Source: Endozoicomonas sp965196975 (lineage in GTDB: Bacteria; Pseudomonadota; Gammaproteobacteria; Pseudomonadales; Endozoicomonadaceae). From it: a DNA stretch of 64,000 nucleotides. The notes under the pieces were generated by a model. The model searched no databases. It was not told where the DNA came from and worked only from the letters and a program-made list of their open reading frames with translations. The position numbers and the translations under genes were made by a program. Positions 34,870-43,728 of this stretch are shown piece by piece. Every line of letters starts with the position of its first letter. Within the stretch, counting starts at the first letter, position 1. The DNA lies in contig NZ_OZ239981.1 of assembly GCF_965196975.1 (NCBI RefSeq), forward strand, positions 5,766,001 through 5,830,000, in the 5' to 3' direction.

Positions 34870-36123
34870 TCAGCTATTTATCGGCCTATCAAGATTTGCT
34901 GGCAGCTTTCGCAGCAATATTATTCCCGTCAGGTAGATAACCAGTAAGTAGAGCACTGGTGAAAAGGCTATCTTAGTGGTGCTGACCAGCCAGGTCGCGA
35001 TAATTGGCGACAAGCTGCCAAGAAAGCCCTGGGCGGTATTATATCCCAGAGCCAAACCGGTCATTCGAACAGAGGATGGGAGTAATCTGGTGGATAAGAT
35101 GGCACTACTTCCATAGATTGCTGCCAGCAACAAGCCAAAAGCTAACTGTCCGACCACAACTTTCCATGGTTCAGGCTGTGTCATCAGCCAGTAGCAGGGC
35201 ACCATACCAATAATACCTGTCATCACAGCCCTGATAATGACTTTCCTGGCACCAATCCAATCAGCCAGTCTGGCGGCCAGAGGAATGGCCAGCACCATGA
35301 GCACCATATTGCCGGTATTGATGGCAAGTGCCTGAGTACGGCTGAAAAACAGATGCTCTGACCAGTACGTATTGATATAGATAAACACCATAAAGAAGCA
35401 GGTTCCGTTGAGTGCATTCAGCACACCGACCCTCAGCATATCCATCTTGTGTTTACGGAGCACTTGATGGATAGGTGCTTGCTCCGGTTTCTTCATGTTT
35501 TCAGGGGAGCCTGACTTTATTCGCAAGCTTGCCAGCACGATGCAGCCAAGAGCACCCATCAGCCAGGGAATACGCCACCCCCACGATATGATATCTTCAG
35601 TCGCCAGATTCCAGTGAACTAAGGTGGCGACGAGCGATCCTGCAATCATGCCACTGATACCACTGACATGAACCAGGCTGGATAGCAGACCCTGATGTTT
35701 GGGGTGAGCATGCTCTGCCAGAGAGGTGAGTGTTGCAGCGACTTCTCCACTCATGGATAACCCCTGCAGCAGCCTGCACATCAGCAATACAGTGGGAGCG
35801 AGGAAGCCAATCTGTTGATAAGAGGGGAGCAGGGTAATCGTGAGCGTGCTTAACCCCATCAGGCCAAGGCTGAGAATTAACGCTGGTCGTCGACCATAGA
35901 CATCACCGATATGCCCAAACAGTATTGCGCCAAGAGGGCGAATAAAAAAACCGAGGGCAAATCCTGAAAAAGTGGCAAGCAGAGATATTGTCTGGCTTTC
36001 TGATGGGAAAAACAGTTCTGCGATGATAGGGGTAAAGAAGCCATAGAGGGTAAAGTCGTATAGCTCGATAAAGTTGCCGCCAGCAATGGCTAAGATGGAG
36101 ATGGGCCTAGTTTCTTTATGCAC
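34870..36123 (-). CDS. MFS transporter, metabolite:H+ symporter (MHS/ProP-like)
   Basis: A 417-residue protein with 12 predicted helices. The MHS signatures are present: GNFIELYDFTLYGFF in helix 1, FFIRPLGAILFGHIGDVYGRR between helices 2 and 3, and RLLQGLSMSGEV in helix 4. Members import osmolytes, dicarboxylates or similar acids; the substrate is not evident. The start is GTG 36121-36123 without a good Shine-Dalgarno sequence. It converges with yceH with a 5-bp gap. Confidence 0.88.
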   Translation of the reverse strand: MHKETRPISILAIAGGNFIELYDFTLYGFFTPIIAELFFPSESQTISLLATFSGFALGFFIRPLGAILFGHIGDVYGRRPALILSLGLMGLSTLTITLLPSYQQIGFLAPTVLLMCRLLQGLSMSGEVAATLTSLAEHAHPKHQGLLSSLVHVSGISGMIAGSLVATLVHWNLATEDIISWGWRIPWLMGALGCIVLASLRIKSGSPENMKKPEQAPIHQVLRKHKMDMLRVGVLNALNGTCFFMVFIYINTYWSEHLFFSRTQALAINTGNMVLMVLAIPLAARLADWIGARKVIIRAVMTGIIGMVPCYWLMTQPEPWKVVVGQLAFGLLLAAIYGSSAILSTRLLPSSVRMTGLALGYNTAQGFLGSLSPIIATWLVSTTKIAFSPVLYLLVIYLTGIILLRKLPANLDRPINS

Positions 36124-36354
36124 TGAGTGATGGTTTGGCGGAATTGACTGATCAGTCAGTATGGCAGAACTTTTGAAAGGTGGGTGCTATGAATATAAGG
36201 GGTTCGATAAATTGGGCGCTAACAGGATGTGTCGCTTCAATATTACGGAGTATTTATGTGCAGTGTATGGCTATCGCTTATTGCCTTCTCTGTGCTCGGG
36301 CGTATGATTTCTGCCCTAAGTTGAAGCCCGCTAATAGTATTTCAAAGGTGTTTG

Positions 36355-36810
36355 ATGAGTGAGCAGAAACCTGCATTCTGGCAGGTAAAATCGTTAACCG
36401 AGATGACGCCTGAAGAGTGGGAGTCACTCTGTGATGGCTGCGGTCGCTGCTGTCTCAATAAGATAATTGATGCCGATACTGATGAAATTCACACCACGGC
36501 GGTGGCCTGTCGGCTGTTGGATCTGGAAACCTGCCGCTGCAGGCATTATAAACACCGTCGCAAGTATGTGGATGACTGCATCAAGTTTACTCCGAAAACC
36601 CTCCATGAACATTTACCATGGTTGCCGGACAGCTGTGCTTATAACCTGCTCTATCATGGGTATGACCTTCCGGAGTGGCATCCACTAAATACTGGGGATC
36701 CAGATTCTGTCCATGAATCCGGCTTTTCAATCAAGGGCAAGGACATTGCCTCGGAAGAAGAGATTTCGGACCCTTCGGATTGGTTTGATTATATTATCCG
36801 GGTGAGTTGA
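36355..36810 (+). CDS. ycgN: YcgN family cysteine cluster protein (UPF0260)
   Basis: A 151-residue protein with the cluster CDGCGRCCLNK and further Cys in CRLLDLETCRCRHY and DDCIKF, a pattern shared with CxxCxxCC zinc/iron-cluster proteins. The function of UPF0260 is unknown. ATG 36355 is used, preceded by AAAGGTG; a TTG lies one codon earlier. Confidence 0.93.
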   Translation: MSEQKPAFWQVKSLTEMTPEEWESLCDGCGRCCLNKIIDADTDEIHTTAVACRLLDLETCRCRHYKHRRKYVDDCIKFTPKTLHEHLPWLPDSCAYNLLYHGYDLPEWHPLNTGDPDSVHESGFSIKGKDIASEEEISDPSDWFDYIIRVS

Positions 36811-36836
36811 GCAGCCTGTCACCGGAAAGCTTCTGG

Positions 36837-37595
36837 CTACTGCCTCAACGCTTTAATAGTGTGTGAGGCGCCGGATCTGACGAAGTCTGCATCACAACCA
36901 GCGGTTACCAGACTGAATCCTTTTTTTCGCATACGATCAGCAAACTCTGGCCCCATGCAATGAATAGCAGCAGGTACGTTATGCTTTTTGCTGCAGGAAA
37001 GGATGTGGTCGATAGCCTCCATTACTGGTGGCTCATAGTTGTCCGGACGAGGCTGGCAGCCCAGAGCATAGGAAAGATCAAAGGGGCCAATATAGACGGC
37101 TCCAAGTCCTTCTGTAGTGAGAATCTCATCCAGGTTATCCAGTGCCTGTCGGGTTTCAATCATCACAATGGGCAGAATGGTTTCTTCCGCCTTTTCCGGG
37201 TAATCGTTGCCCGCGTAGATCATTGCCCTGCTGGGTCCAAAGCTTCGATTGCCTTTGGATGGGTAACGGCAGATGGCGACAAATTCCCGTGTCTGTTCTG
37301 CTGTCTCAATCATTGGGCAGATTACACCGTATGCACCCGCATCCAGCATTTTCATAATGATGCCCGGATCCAGCCAGGGAACCCGGACAATAGGGGTAAC
37401 AGATGTGGTTGATATGGCCTGCAGCATAGCCAGAGCGGATTCAAAGCCGATCATGCCGTGCTGCATATCAATGGTCATTGAGTCAAACCCCTGATGGGCG
37501 ATCAACTCAGCCGTCATTGGACAAGGGTGGATAAGCCAGCAGTTAAGGGCGGTCTTATTTTGCTGGAAAAGGCTCAGTACCTGATTCTTTCTCAT
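36837..37595 (-). CDS. HpcH/HpaI aldolase family protein
   Basis: A 252-residue class II pyruvate-dependent aldolase. The signatures are DSMTIDMQHG (catalytic and metal site), GAYGVICPMIETAEQ, a metal-binding Glu in PIVMIETRQAL, and YIGPFDLSYALG. It would cleave 2-keto-3-deoxy-type or 4-hydroxy-2-oxo acids to pyruvate and an aldehyde; the precise substrate is unknown. It is divergent from mobA and shows no pathway neighbours. Confidence 0.9.
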   Translation of the reverse strand: MRKNQVLSLFQQNKTALNCWLIHPCPMTAELIAHQGFDSMTIDMQHGMIGFESALAMLQAISTTSVTPIVRVPWLDPGIIMKMLDAGAYGVICPMIETAEQTREFVAICRYPSKGNRSFGPSRAMIYAGNDYPEKAEETILPIVMIETRQALDNLDEILTTEGLGAVYIGPFDLSYALGCQPRPDNYEPPVMEAIDHILSCSKKHNVPAAIHCMGPEFADRMRKKGFSLVTAGCDADFVRSGASHTIKALRQ

Positions 37596-37765
37596 TGTTA
37601 ATCATTGTTATCAGCGTTATGGAATCTCTGAAGTATAGTCAACATGAAGGCAGTGGAGCCGCTGCTTTTCTGCGTGATAATTGATCTCAAGGCTTGTCAG
37701 AGGTGCGGAAAACCTTACACTACCCTCGGTGAATATGAATATCGGATGAAAGAGTCTCTGAACGA

Positions 37766-38371
37766 ATGACGGCTCATGGCGCGCTCTACGGTTTGGTTCT
37801 GGCAGGAGGTCGCTCCTCTCGGATGGGGCAGGATAAATCACGACTGAGCTGGTTAGGTAAACCCCTTTACCAGCATATGGCTTCTCTGTTGGCTCAGGCC
37901 GGGATTGGCAATGTTCTGATCAGTGGATCCGGATTTGCAGGTGAGGTGTCTGTCAATGAGCACGGCCCAACAGATGGCTCAGCTATTGAGAGCATTGAAG
38001 ATGTTGTTCCCGGAAGAGGTCCTCTGAGTGGTATCCATGCTACTTTTCAGCATTTACAGGATGGCGACCGCTTGCTGGTCATTCCGGTTGATATGCCTCT
38101 GGTTCCTGCTGATGCGATCCGAATGCTTTGTGATCATCAGCAACCCTGTTGCTTTGAGGGGTTTAACCTTCCGGTGGTTCTGCCCGTGAATGCAGAGTCA
38201 CGACAAATGGTTGAAAAGGCCATACAGAGTGATAACCCGAAGGATTATGCGCTCTGGCGTCTGCATCAGCAGTTGGGTGGAGAGGCGATGCCGCTGCCAT
38301 TCTCCATGGAAGACCTCTTTGTGAACGCCAATACGCCTGAAGACTGGCGTGATCTGGTGGATAGATTTTGA
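37766..38371 (+). CDS. mobA: Molybdenum cofactor guanylyltransferase MobA
   Basis: MobA adds GMP to molybdopterin to form the guanine-dinucleotide cofactor of DMSO-reductase-type enzymes. The 201-residue protein has LAGGRSSRMGQDKSRL at the N-terminus and RGPLSGIHA and VIPVDMPLVP further on. First gene of a mobA-moaB-moaC-moaD-moaE-modABC run. The moaB start follows after 24 nt. Confidence 0.95.
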   Translation: MTAHGALYGLVLAGGRSSRMGQDKSRLSWLGKPLYQHMASLLAQAGIGNVLISGSGFAGEVSVNEHGPTDGSAIESIEDVVPGRGPLSGIHATFQHLQDGDRLLVIPVDMPLVPADAIRMLCDHQQPCCFEGFNLPVVLPVNAESRQMVEKAIQSDNPKDYALWRLHQQLGGEAMPLPFSMEDLFVNANTPEDWRDLVDRF

Positions 38372-38395
38372 AAATAGACGGGAGCGAGAATATCC

Positions 38396-38932
38396 ATGGC
38401 TCATAATCAGTTTGATGAGTTTATTCCTGTAAACATTGCGGTGCTGACGGTATCGGATACCCGTACCGAAGAAAACGATACATCGGGTCACCTGCTGGTT
38501 GATAGTCTGACTGCCGCAGGACACACGCTGGTGGATAAAGCCATTGTGAAAGACGATATCTATAAAATCAGGGAAGTGGTATCCCGCTGGATTGCCAGTG
38601 ATGCAGGGGCTCCAAAGTGTGTGCAGGCAGTGCTTGTTACCGGTGGTACTGGCTTTGCTGGCAGGGATAGTACGCCGGAAGCCTTACTGCCTATTTTTGA
38701 TAAACAGATTGATGGCTATGGTGAACTGTTCAGACAGCTTTCTTATGAGCAGATTAAAACATCGACCATTCAGTCCCGTACCGTCGCCGGTATGGCTAAC
38801 GGAACGGTTATTTTTGTAATGCCAGGCTCTAATAATGCCTGTAAGACAGCCTGGGAAGGCATTATTAAGGATCAGCTGAACAGTCAGCACCGTCCATGCA
38901 ACTTTGTTGAACAATTGAAAAAGGCGGGTTGA
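38396..38932 (+). CDS. moaB: Molybdopterin adenylyltransferase-type protein MoaB
   Basis: A 178-residue MogA/MoaB family protein with VLTVSDTRTEENDTSG, TGGTGFAGRDSTPEA and MPGSNNACKTAWEGI. It adenylates molybdopterin before metal insertion, or is a close homologue of MogA. GGGAG lies upstream of the ATG. The stop overlaps the moaC start region. Confidence 0.94.
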   Translation: MAHNQFDEFIPVNIAVLTVSDTRTEENDTSGHLLVDSLTAAGHTLVDKAIVKDDIYKIREVVSRWIASDAGAPKCVQAVLVTGGTGFAGRDSTPEALLPIFDKQIDGYGELFRQLSYEQIKTSTIQSRTVAGMANGTVIFVMPGSNNACKTAWEGIIKDQLNSQHRPCNFVEQLKKAG

Positions 38933-38934
38933 TC

Positions 38935-39450
38935 GTGTCTCAATCAGAGTCCCTTACCCATATTAACAGTGATGGTAAGGCCAGCATGGTTGATGTTGGT
39001 GAGAAAGACATCACCCGTCGTGAAGCTCGGGCTGAAGGCTACATCTACATGGCGCCTGAGACGCTGGCACTGGTAAAAGACAATGGCCTGAAAAAGGGGG
39101 ATGTGCTTGCAGTGGCCAGAATTGCCGGGATTCAGGCAGCAAAGCAGTGCAGTCAACTGGTGCCGCTTTGTCACCCATTAATGCTGAACTTTATCGGTGT
39201 TGAGTTTCAGCTTGAAGACGAGCATTCAAGGATTCGTATCGAAACCTGCTGTCGCCTGAGTGGAAAAACCGGTGTTGAGATTGAAGCACTGACGGCGGCA
39301 TCGGTTGCCGCTTTGACTATCTATGATATGTGCAAGGCTGCGGACAAAGAGATGCATATTGAAGGCATTCGCGTTCTGGAAAAGAGTGGTGGTCGAAGTG
39401 GTCATTACATTCATGGTCAGGAGACGTCTTTGTCAGGCGGTGCAGGATGA
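38935..39450 (+). CDS. moaC: Cyclic pyranopterin monophosphate synthase MoaC
   Basis: MoaC works with MoaA to turn GTP into cyclic pyranopterin monophosphate, the first step of molybdopterin synthesis. The 171-residue protein has MVDVGEKDITRREA, PLCHPLMLNFIGVEF and GVEIEALTAASVAALTIYDM. The best start is GTG 38935, 3 nt after the moaB stop; a TTG at 38929 is also possible. moaD overlaps its end by 4 bp. Confidence 0.95.
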   Translation: MSQSESLTHINSDGKASMVDVGEKDITRREARAEGYIYMAPETLALVKDNGLKKGDVLAVARIAGIQAAKQCSQLVPLCHPLMLNFIGVEFQLEDEHSRIRIETCCRLSGKTGVEIEALTAASVAALTIYDMCKAADKEMHIEGIRVLEKSGGRSGHYIHGQETSLSGGAG

Positions 39451-39698
39451 TTAAAGTACTGTTCTTTGCCAGCTTTCGCGAACAACTGAACTGCGAGCAG
39501 CTGTCTCTGGAAGAGGGAGAGTATTCAACTTTACTCTCCGAATTAAAAAGCCAGCTGGCTGAAAAAGGTGAAGCGTGGCGTGAGGTGATGATGAGTGATC
39601 GTACACTGGTTGCTATCAACCAGAATATGACTCGCAAGGATGTCACTCTGAACTCAGGCGATGAAGTGGCATTTTTTCCTCCAGTCACCGGGGGGTGA
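39447..39698 (+). CDS. moaD: Molybdopterin synthase small subunit MoaD
   Basis: An 83-residue ubiquitin-like sulphur carrier that ends in the essential Gly-Gly (PPVTGG). It donates sulphur to precursor Z as the MoaD-MoaE complex. ATG overlaps the moaC stop (ATGA). A repeat-filled gap of 200 bp separates it from moaE, with which it normally sits back to back. Confidence 0.95.
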   Translation: MIKVLFFASFREQLNCEQLSLEEGEYSTLLSELKSQLAEKGEAWREVMMSDRTLVAINQNMTRKDVTLNSGDEVAFFPPVTGG

Positions 39699-39703
39699 TT
39701 TTT

Positions 39704-39879
39704 ATTTGAACCACTAAGGATTTGTCCTTAAATAACTTCCACATTATTCAAAACGCCGCCGCCCGCCACCCGCTTCCCGCAGAAGCACACACGGGTAGCG
39801 GGAGGCCGGCAGCGGATAGCGTCCCTTGAAATGTGGAAATAATTTCAGGGCAGTTTCTAAGTGTCTTTGTGGTTCAAAG
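39704..39879. repeat. Composite inverted repeat between moaD and moaE (copy C)
   Basis: Outer arms TTTGAACCACTAAGGA and CTTTGTGGTTCAAA are related to the repeats at 10812-10882 and 16619-16710. Inside them a second pair (TTCCACATT / AATGTGGAA) encloses a GC-rich core with CTTCCCGC and GCGGGAG arms. It looks like one repeat inserted into another. It interrupts the moaD-moaE junction without damaging either gene. Confidence 0.6.
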
Positions 39880-39898
39880 CACAAACAGGATTAGAGCC

Positions 39899-40342
39899 GT
39901 GATTTCCATTCAAGTAGAAGACTTTAACCCCGGCCATGAATATGAGCGTTTGGAAGGGAATAAGTCATCAGGAGCCATTGTTACCTTTACCGGCACGGTT
40001 CGGGACATGAACCTCGGGGATGAGGTTGGAGGCCTGTTTCTGGAGCATTATCCGGGGATGACGGAAAAAGCCCTGCAGGAAATTATTGATGAGGCCATGG
40101 AGCGTTGGGAGCTTCAGGTGATTCGGGTTATTCATCGCATAGGGCAAATGCATCCCGGGGACAGAATAGTCTTTGTTGGCGTCGCCAGCGCCCATCGTAA
40201 AGAAGCGTTTGCGGCCTGTGAGTTTATTATGGATTACCTGAAAACCCGTGCTCCGTTCTGGAAGAAGGAAACGACTCCAGAGGGGGATCGCTGGGTGGAT
40301 GAGCGTGAGTCTGACCAGGAAGCGGCTGATCGCTGGCTTTGA
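39899..40342 (+). CDS. moaE: Molybdopterin synthase large subunit MoaE
   Basis: A 147-residue catalytic subunit of molybdopterin synthase, with AIVTFTGTVRD, LEHYPGMTEKAL, HRIGQMHPGD and ASAHRKEAFAAC, and the MoaE Lys motif KTRAPFWKKE. I chose GTG 39899 (MISIQVEDFNPG, AGGA upstream). The longer frame from 39833 would translate part of the neighbouring repeat. A MITE follows 19 bp after the stop. Confidence 0.95.
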   Translation: MISIQVEDFNPGHEYERLEGNKSSGAIVTFTGTVRDMNLGDEVGGLFLEHYPGMTEKALQEIIDEAMERWELQVIRVIHRIGQMHPGDRIVFVGVASAHRKEAFAACEFIMDYLKTRAPFWKKETTPEGDRWVDERESDQEAADRWL

Positions 40343-40361
40343 CCTCTGAAAGTGAACTCTA

Positions 40362-40525
40362 ACCCGGATATTTCATAAACATGTTCCCGTTCTCGCTTGT
40401 CCTTTATCACCCTAAGGGAATTTTGCTTGGTCGACCGTACACCCCGGTACGGCGCTCCCTCACAAAATCCCTTAGGGCGATAAAGTCCTGCCCGAGATTC
40501 GGGGTAGTTTATGAAGTATCCGGGT
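40362..40525. repeat. 164-bp palindromic MITE with TA duplication, copy 1
   Basis: Begins ACCCGGATATTTCATAAAC and ends with its inverse, flanked by TA on both sides (40360-40361, 40526-40527). Inside is a second inverted pair CCCTAAGGGAATTTTG / CAAAATCCCTTAGGG and a central CCGTAC / GTACGG. Copy 2 at 61712-61875 has the same length and about nine in ten identical bases by eye. The TA duplication suggests mobilisation by an IS630/Tc1-type transposase. It sits in the gap between moaE and modA. Confidence 0.85.
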
Positions 40526-40542
40526 TAAACAACGGCTGCTTC

Positions 40543-41361
40543 ATGTTAAGAACATTATTTTTAGCGTTTGTCCTCTCTTGTCTGGGGGCATCGGTCTACG
40601 CAGAAGAACTGAAAGTGGCCGTTGCAGCAAACTTCAAACCGTCGCTGGAAGTGCTGGCAAAGGCGTTTGAAGCAGAAACCGGACATCGGTTGTTGATCTC
40701 CTCAGCATCTACCGGTGTGCTGTATAACCAGATCACCAATGGTGCGCCTTTCGATGTCTTTCTGTCAGCAGACAGTCTTCGGCCTGAACTGCTGGAAAAA
40801 AAAGGGCTGACACTCAGAGATAGCCGGCATCCTTATGCCCTGGGAGAGCTGGTATTATGGAGTCCTGGTTTTTCCGGAAAGGATGGGAAAAATAACACCA
40901 TGACACTGGAGGATCTGGCGGTCTACGAGGGACGCCTAGCCATTGCCAATCCGGCAACGGCACCCTATGGTTTGGCGGCACAGCAGGTTCTGGAAAAACT
41001 GGGTTTCTGGTCATCGTTCAGATCCCGCCTGGTTCAGGGAGCCAGTATCCAGCAGACCTGGCAGTTTGTGGCCAGTGGAAATATTCCTGCAGGGCTGGTG
41101 GCGAAAGCACAGCTGGCCGACCATGAAGACAACGATGGTCATATTTTTGTGATTCCTGCAACGTTGTATGATCCGATTCGGCAGGATCTGGTTATCTTAA
41201 ATCGGACTCGCCAGCCTGAAGTGGCAAGAGAGTTTGTGTCGTTTATTTTGTCGCCGGCGATTCAGAAGACCATTGCTAAACAGGGCTATCTCCCCGTATC
41301 AACAAAAATAGCCGAGTTGAATGCTAAAACAACTTCCGAAAATCGAAGGGAAGCGCTCTGA
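40543..41361 (+). CDS. modA: Molybdate ABC transporter substrate-binding protein ModA
   Basis: A 272-residue periplasmic protein that captures molybdate. Signal peptide MLRTLFLAFVLSCLGASVYA, then ELKVAVAANFKPSLEVLAK, and the oxyanion-site blocks SSASTGVLYNQI and GAPFDVFLSAD. The frame is open from 40381, but that part is MITE sequence; ATG 40543 is the true start. modB begins at the base after the stop codon. Confidence 0.95.
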   Translation: MLRTLFLAFVLSCLGASVYAEELKVAVAANFKPSLEVLAKAFEAETGHRLLISSASTGVLYNQITNGAPFDVFLSADSLRPELLEKKGLTLRDSRHPYALGELVLWSPGFSGKDGKNNTMTLEDLAVYEGRLAIANPATAPYGLAAQQVLEKLGFWSSFRSRLVQGASIQQTWQFVASGNIPAGLVAKAQLADHEDNDGHIFVIPATLYDPIRQDLVILNRTRQPEVAREFVSFILSPAIQKTIAKQGYLPVSTKIAELNAKTTSENRREAL

Positions 41362-42054
41362 ATGCTGCTCACCGCTGTCTGGGTAACGCTGAAGCTGGCA
41401 ACCATTACCACCATTATTCTGATGCTGCTGGCGATTCCCATGGCATGGGGATTGGCTAACATGCAGAGTCGGCTGAGGCCGGTATTGGAAGCTCTGGTTG
41501 GTCTGCCAATGGTATTGCCGCCGACTGTCCTTGGCTTCTATCTGCTTTTGTTTTTCTCCCCTAACCATACGGTTGGACAGGCTTGGCTTTCTCTTACTGG
41601 TTCAACGCTGGCATTCAGTTTTACCGGGTTGGTGATTGCTTCTGTTCTCTGTTCCATGCCATTTGTGGTGCAACCACTGCAGCGGGCGTTTGAACAGCTG
41701 GACAAAGGCCTTCTTGAGGCTGCAGCGATGATGGGAGCAGGGCGAATGGATCGATTCTTTAATGTGGTGCTTCCCTGTACCCGCAGGGCGATGATTCTGG
41801 CTGCCTGCATGGGGTTTGCTCATACTATTGGGGAATTTGGTGTGGTTCTTATGATTGGTGGCAATATTCCCGGAGAGACACAGGTTCTGTCGATTGCCTT
41901 GTTTGACGCCGTGGAGTCACAGCAGTTTACGGAAGCCCATCAGATTGCGGCAGGACTTATGGTATTTGCCATGATCCTTCTGATTACCCTTTACAGTCTT
42001 GACCGTAAGCCCGTGGCTCAATTACCCCTTAAATCAAACCCTGGTCGTAGTTAA
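41362..42054 (+). CDS. modB: Molybdate ABC transporter permease ModB
   Basis: A 230-residue inner-membrane permease with about five helices. The EAA-type loop is EAAAMMGAGRMDRFFNVVLP, and HTIGEFGVVLMIGGNIPGET is the ModB signature. It overlaps modC by one base (TAATG), so translation is coupled. Confidence 0.95.
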   Translation: MLLTAVWVTLKLATITTIILMLLAIPMAWGLANMQSRLRPVLEALVGLPMVLPPTVLGFYLLLFFSPNHTVGQAWLSLTGSTLAFSFTGLVIASVLCSMPFVVQPLQRAFEQLDKGLLEAAAMMGAGRMDRFFNVVLPCTRRAMILAACMGFAHTIGEFGVVLMIGGNIPGETQVLSIALFDAVESQQFTEAHQIAAGLMVFAMILLITLYSLDRKPVAQLPLKSNPGRS

Positions 42055-43127
42055 TGCTAAGAATTGATATTCAGCTTCCCCGGGATCGCTTTGTTCTTAG
42101 TGTTGATGAGTTACTGGATACCGATACCACCTGGGCCATTATGGGGCGCTCTGGTTGTGGTAAAACATCACTGTTGCGAACCATTGCCGGTTTGGAGACT
42201 CATGCCCGGGGATTGGTTCAGTTCAATGATGAAGTCTGGCAGGATTCCGAAAAGGGGGTATGGGTTCCACCGGAGCAGCGGGGTATTGGCTATATATTTC
42301 AGGAAGCCAGATTGTTTCCCCATTTGGATGTTATGGAAAACCTCCAGTTTGCGTTGAAGCGGACTAGAGCTAATACCAGCATGCCATCATTATCAGAGGT
42401 CGTTGACCAGCTTGATATTGAGCATTTGCTTGGACGAGCCGTTGATAAGCTTTCCGGAGGAGAAAAGCAACGAGTTGCTATTGCTCGAACCCTGTTAAGT
42501 GGGCCCCGCCTTCTATTAATGGATGAACCCTTGGCTTCTTTGGACTGGTCATCAAAAATAAGAATCCTCCCCTGCTTGAGAAATATCCATCAGCACTTCG
42601 GAATACCGGTTGTGATGGTAAGCCATGCGCGTGAAGAGGTTGCACGGCTCGCTGATAAGCTGGTGCTGATTGATCAGGGACAGGTTGTATCCCGTGGAGA
42701 TTGCCGTCAATTACTCAGCCGGCCAGGTTCATTATTAACCAGGGATGATTGTGCACTGTCGATCCTGGAAGTGCAGGTGGGAAGCCATGATCAGGAATAT
42801 GGGTTTACAGAGCTGTTGCTTGGTCAGCAGAAGTTATTGGTAAATCAAATTTCAGCAACACGGGGAACAGAGCTGAGAGTGATATTACCTGCTCAGGAAG
42901 TCAGCATTGTTGTGGAAGAAATTCACTGTACAAGTGTTCAGAATCGAGTAGCAACAACCATTCGAGCCATTCAGGAGCTTGATTCCAAAAATGTCATGCT
43001 GTTTATGGAGGCAGAAGGGCAAACGTTACTGGCGCTGGTTACCAGAAGAGCAATAGGAGTATTAAATCTGGCCGAGGGGCAAAAAGTTTTTGCCCATTTT
43101 AAAGGGTCTTGTCTGGACGTTATCTAA
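42054..43127 (+). CDS. modC: Molybdate ABC transporter ATPase ModC
   Basis: A 357-residue ATPase with Walker A GRSGCGKTS, the ABC signature LSGGEKQRVAIARTL and Walker B LLMDEPLASLD. The C-terminal Mop/TOBE domain (about residues 290-357) binds molybdate in ModC proteins. It completes the ModABC importer. A 34-bp perfect palindrome follows. Confidence 0.95.
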   Translation: MLRIDIQLPRDRFVLSVDELLDTDTTWAIMGRSGCGKTSLLRTIAGLETHARGLVQFNDEVWQDSEKGVWVPPEQRGIGYIFQEARLFPHLDVMENLQFALKRTRANTSMPSLSEVVDQLDIEHLLGRAVDKLSGGEKQRVAIARTLLSGPRLLLMDEPLASLDWSSKIRILPCLRNIHQHFGIPVVMVSHAREEVARLADKLVLIDQGQVVSRGDCRQLLSRPGSLLTRDDCALSILEVQVGSHDQEYGFTELLLGQQKLLVNQISATRGTELRVILPAQEVSIVVEEIHCTSVQNRVATTIRAIQELDSKNVMLFMEAEGQTLLALVTRRAIGVLNLAEGQKVFAHFKGSCLDVI

Positions 43128-43139
43128 TGTGAGCTTTCA

Positions 43140-43173
43140 TTCAGCCACTGCATTTTAAAATGCAGTGGCTGAA
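43140..43173. terminator. 34-bp perfect palindrome after modC
   Basis: TTCAGCCACTGCATTTT followed directly by its exact reverse complement, 13 nt after the modC stop. It is a plausible bidirectional terminator between modC and the convergent DUF1269 gene, although no T-run follows. Confidence 0.7.
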
Positions 43174-43194
43174 CATAAGTAAAATCTTATTTAA

Positions 43195-43728
43195 CTAGTC
43201 ATCGTTTTTGTTATGAGTTTCCACGCCGTCGTGGTCGGTATCTTCAAGCAAAACTTTGGCTGCAGCAGCAACATCTCCTTCTGTGCCGTTATAAAGCAAT
43301 AGAAAGCTGCCTGCAGAGAGTGATTCTTCATAGCGCACAATGCTGTTCTTGGGAATTCCCATGCTGGCAAGGCCCGCGCCCAGTGCGGATAAGCCGCCGA
43401 CAATAACCGCGCCTTCAAGGCCTCCAACAATGGCAGATACCAATGGCCCTGCAACCACCATTGGGCCAACGCCTGGAATCACAAAAAAAGCGGCACCAAA
43501 CAGAATACCCCAGAGCCCGCCCCAGAAAGCCCCCATTTTTCCCCAGGCTTTCATTCGGTCACCCGTATTGTAATAACCAACGACGTGCTCTTCTGTATGA
43601 TAGTCGTTACCAATGACCGATATCTTTTTCATCTCAAAGCCCGCTTTTTGCAGGCGCTTAACCGCATCATCAGCTGCATGATGGGTTTTATAGACGGCAA
43701 CACAAGTGTTCGGGGTTTTCATGGTCAT
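43195..43728 (-). CDS. DUF1269-like / general-stress membrane protein
   Basis: A 177-residue protein with an N-terminal soluble region (CVAVYKTHHAADDAVKRLQKAGF ... ISVIGND) and a central Gly/Ala-rich hydrophobic segment (WGGLWGILFGAAFFVIPGVG). The C-terminal part returns to soluble character. This pattern fits membrane proteins of the general-stress 17M / DUF1269 type. Function unknown. It is convergent with modC. Confidence 0.75.
   Translation of the reverse strand: MTMKTPNTCVAVYKTHHAADDAVKRLQKAGFEMKKISVIGNDYHTEEHVVGYYNTGDRMKAWGKMGAFWGGLWGILFGAAFFVIPGVGPMVVAGPLVSAIVGGLEGAVIVGGLSALGAGLASMGIPKNSIVRYEESLSAGSFLLLYNGTEGDVAAAAKVLLEDTDHDGVETHNKNDD

Noticed and set aside
36180..36362. A 60-codon open frame upstream of ycgN
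   Set aside because: Overlaps the ycgN start and resembles nothing; low-complexity hydrophobic composition.
40381..40542. An extended ModA N-terminus from 40381
   Set aside because: The extension translates the MITE; the true start at 40543 gives a normal signal peptide.
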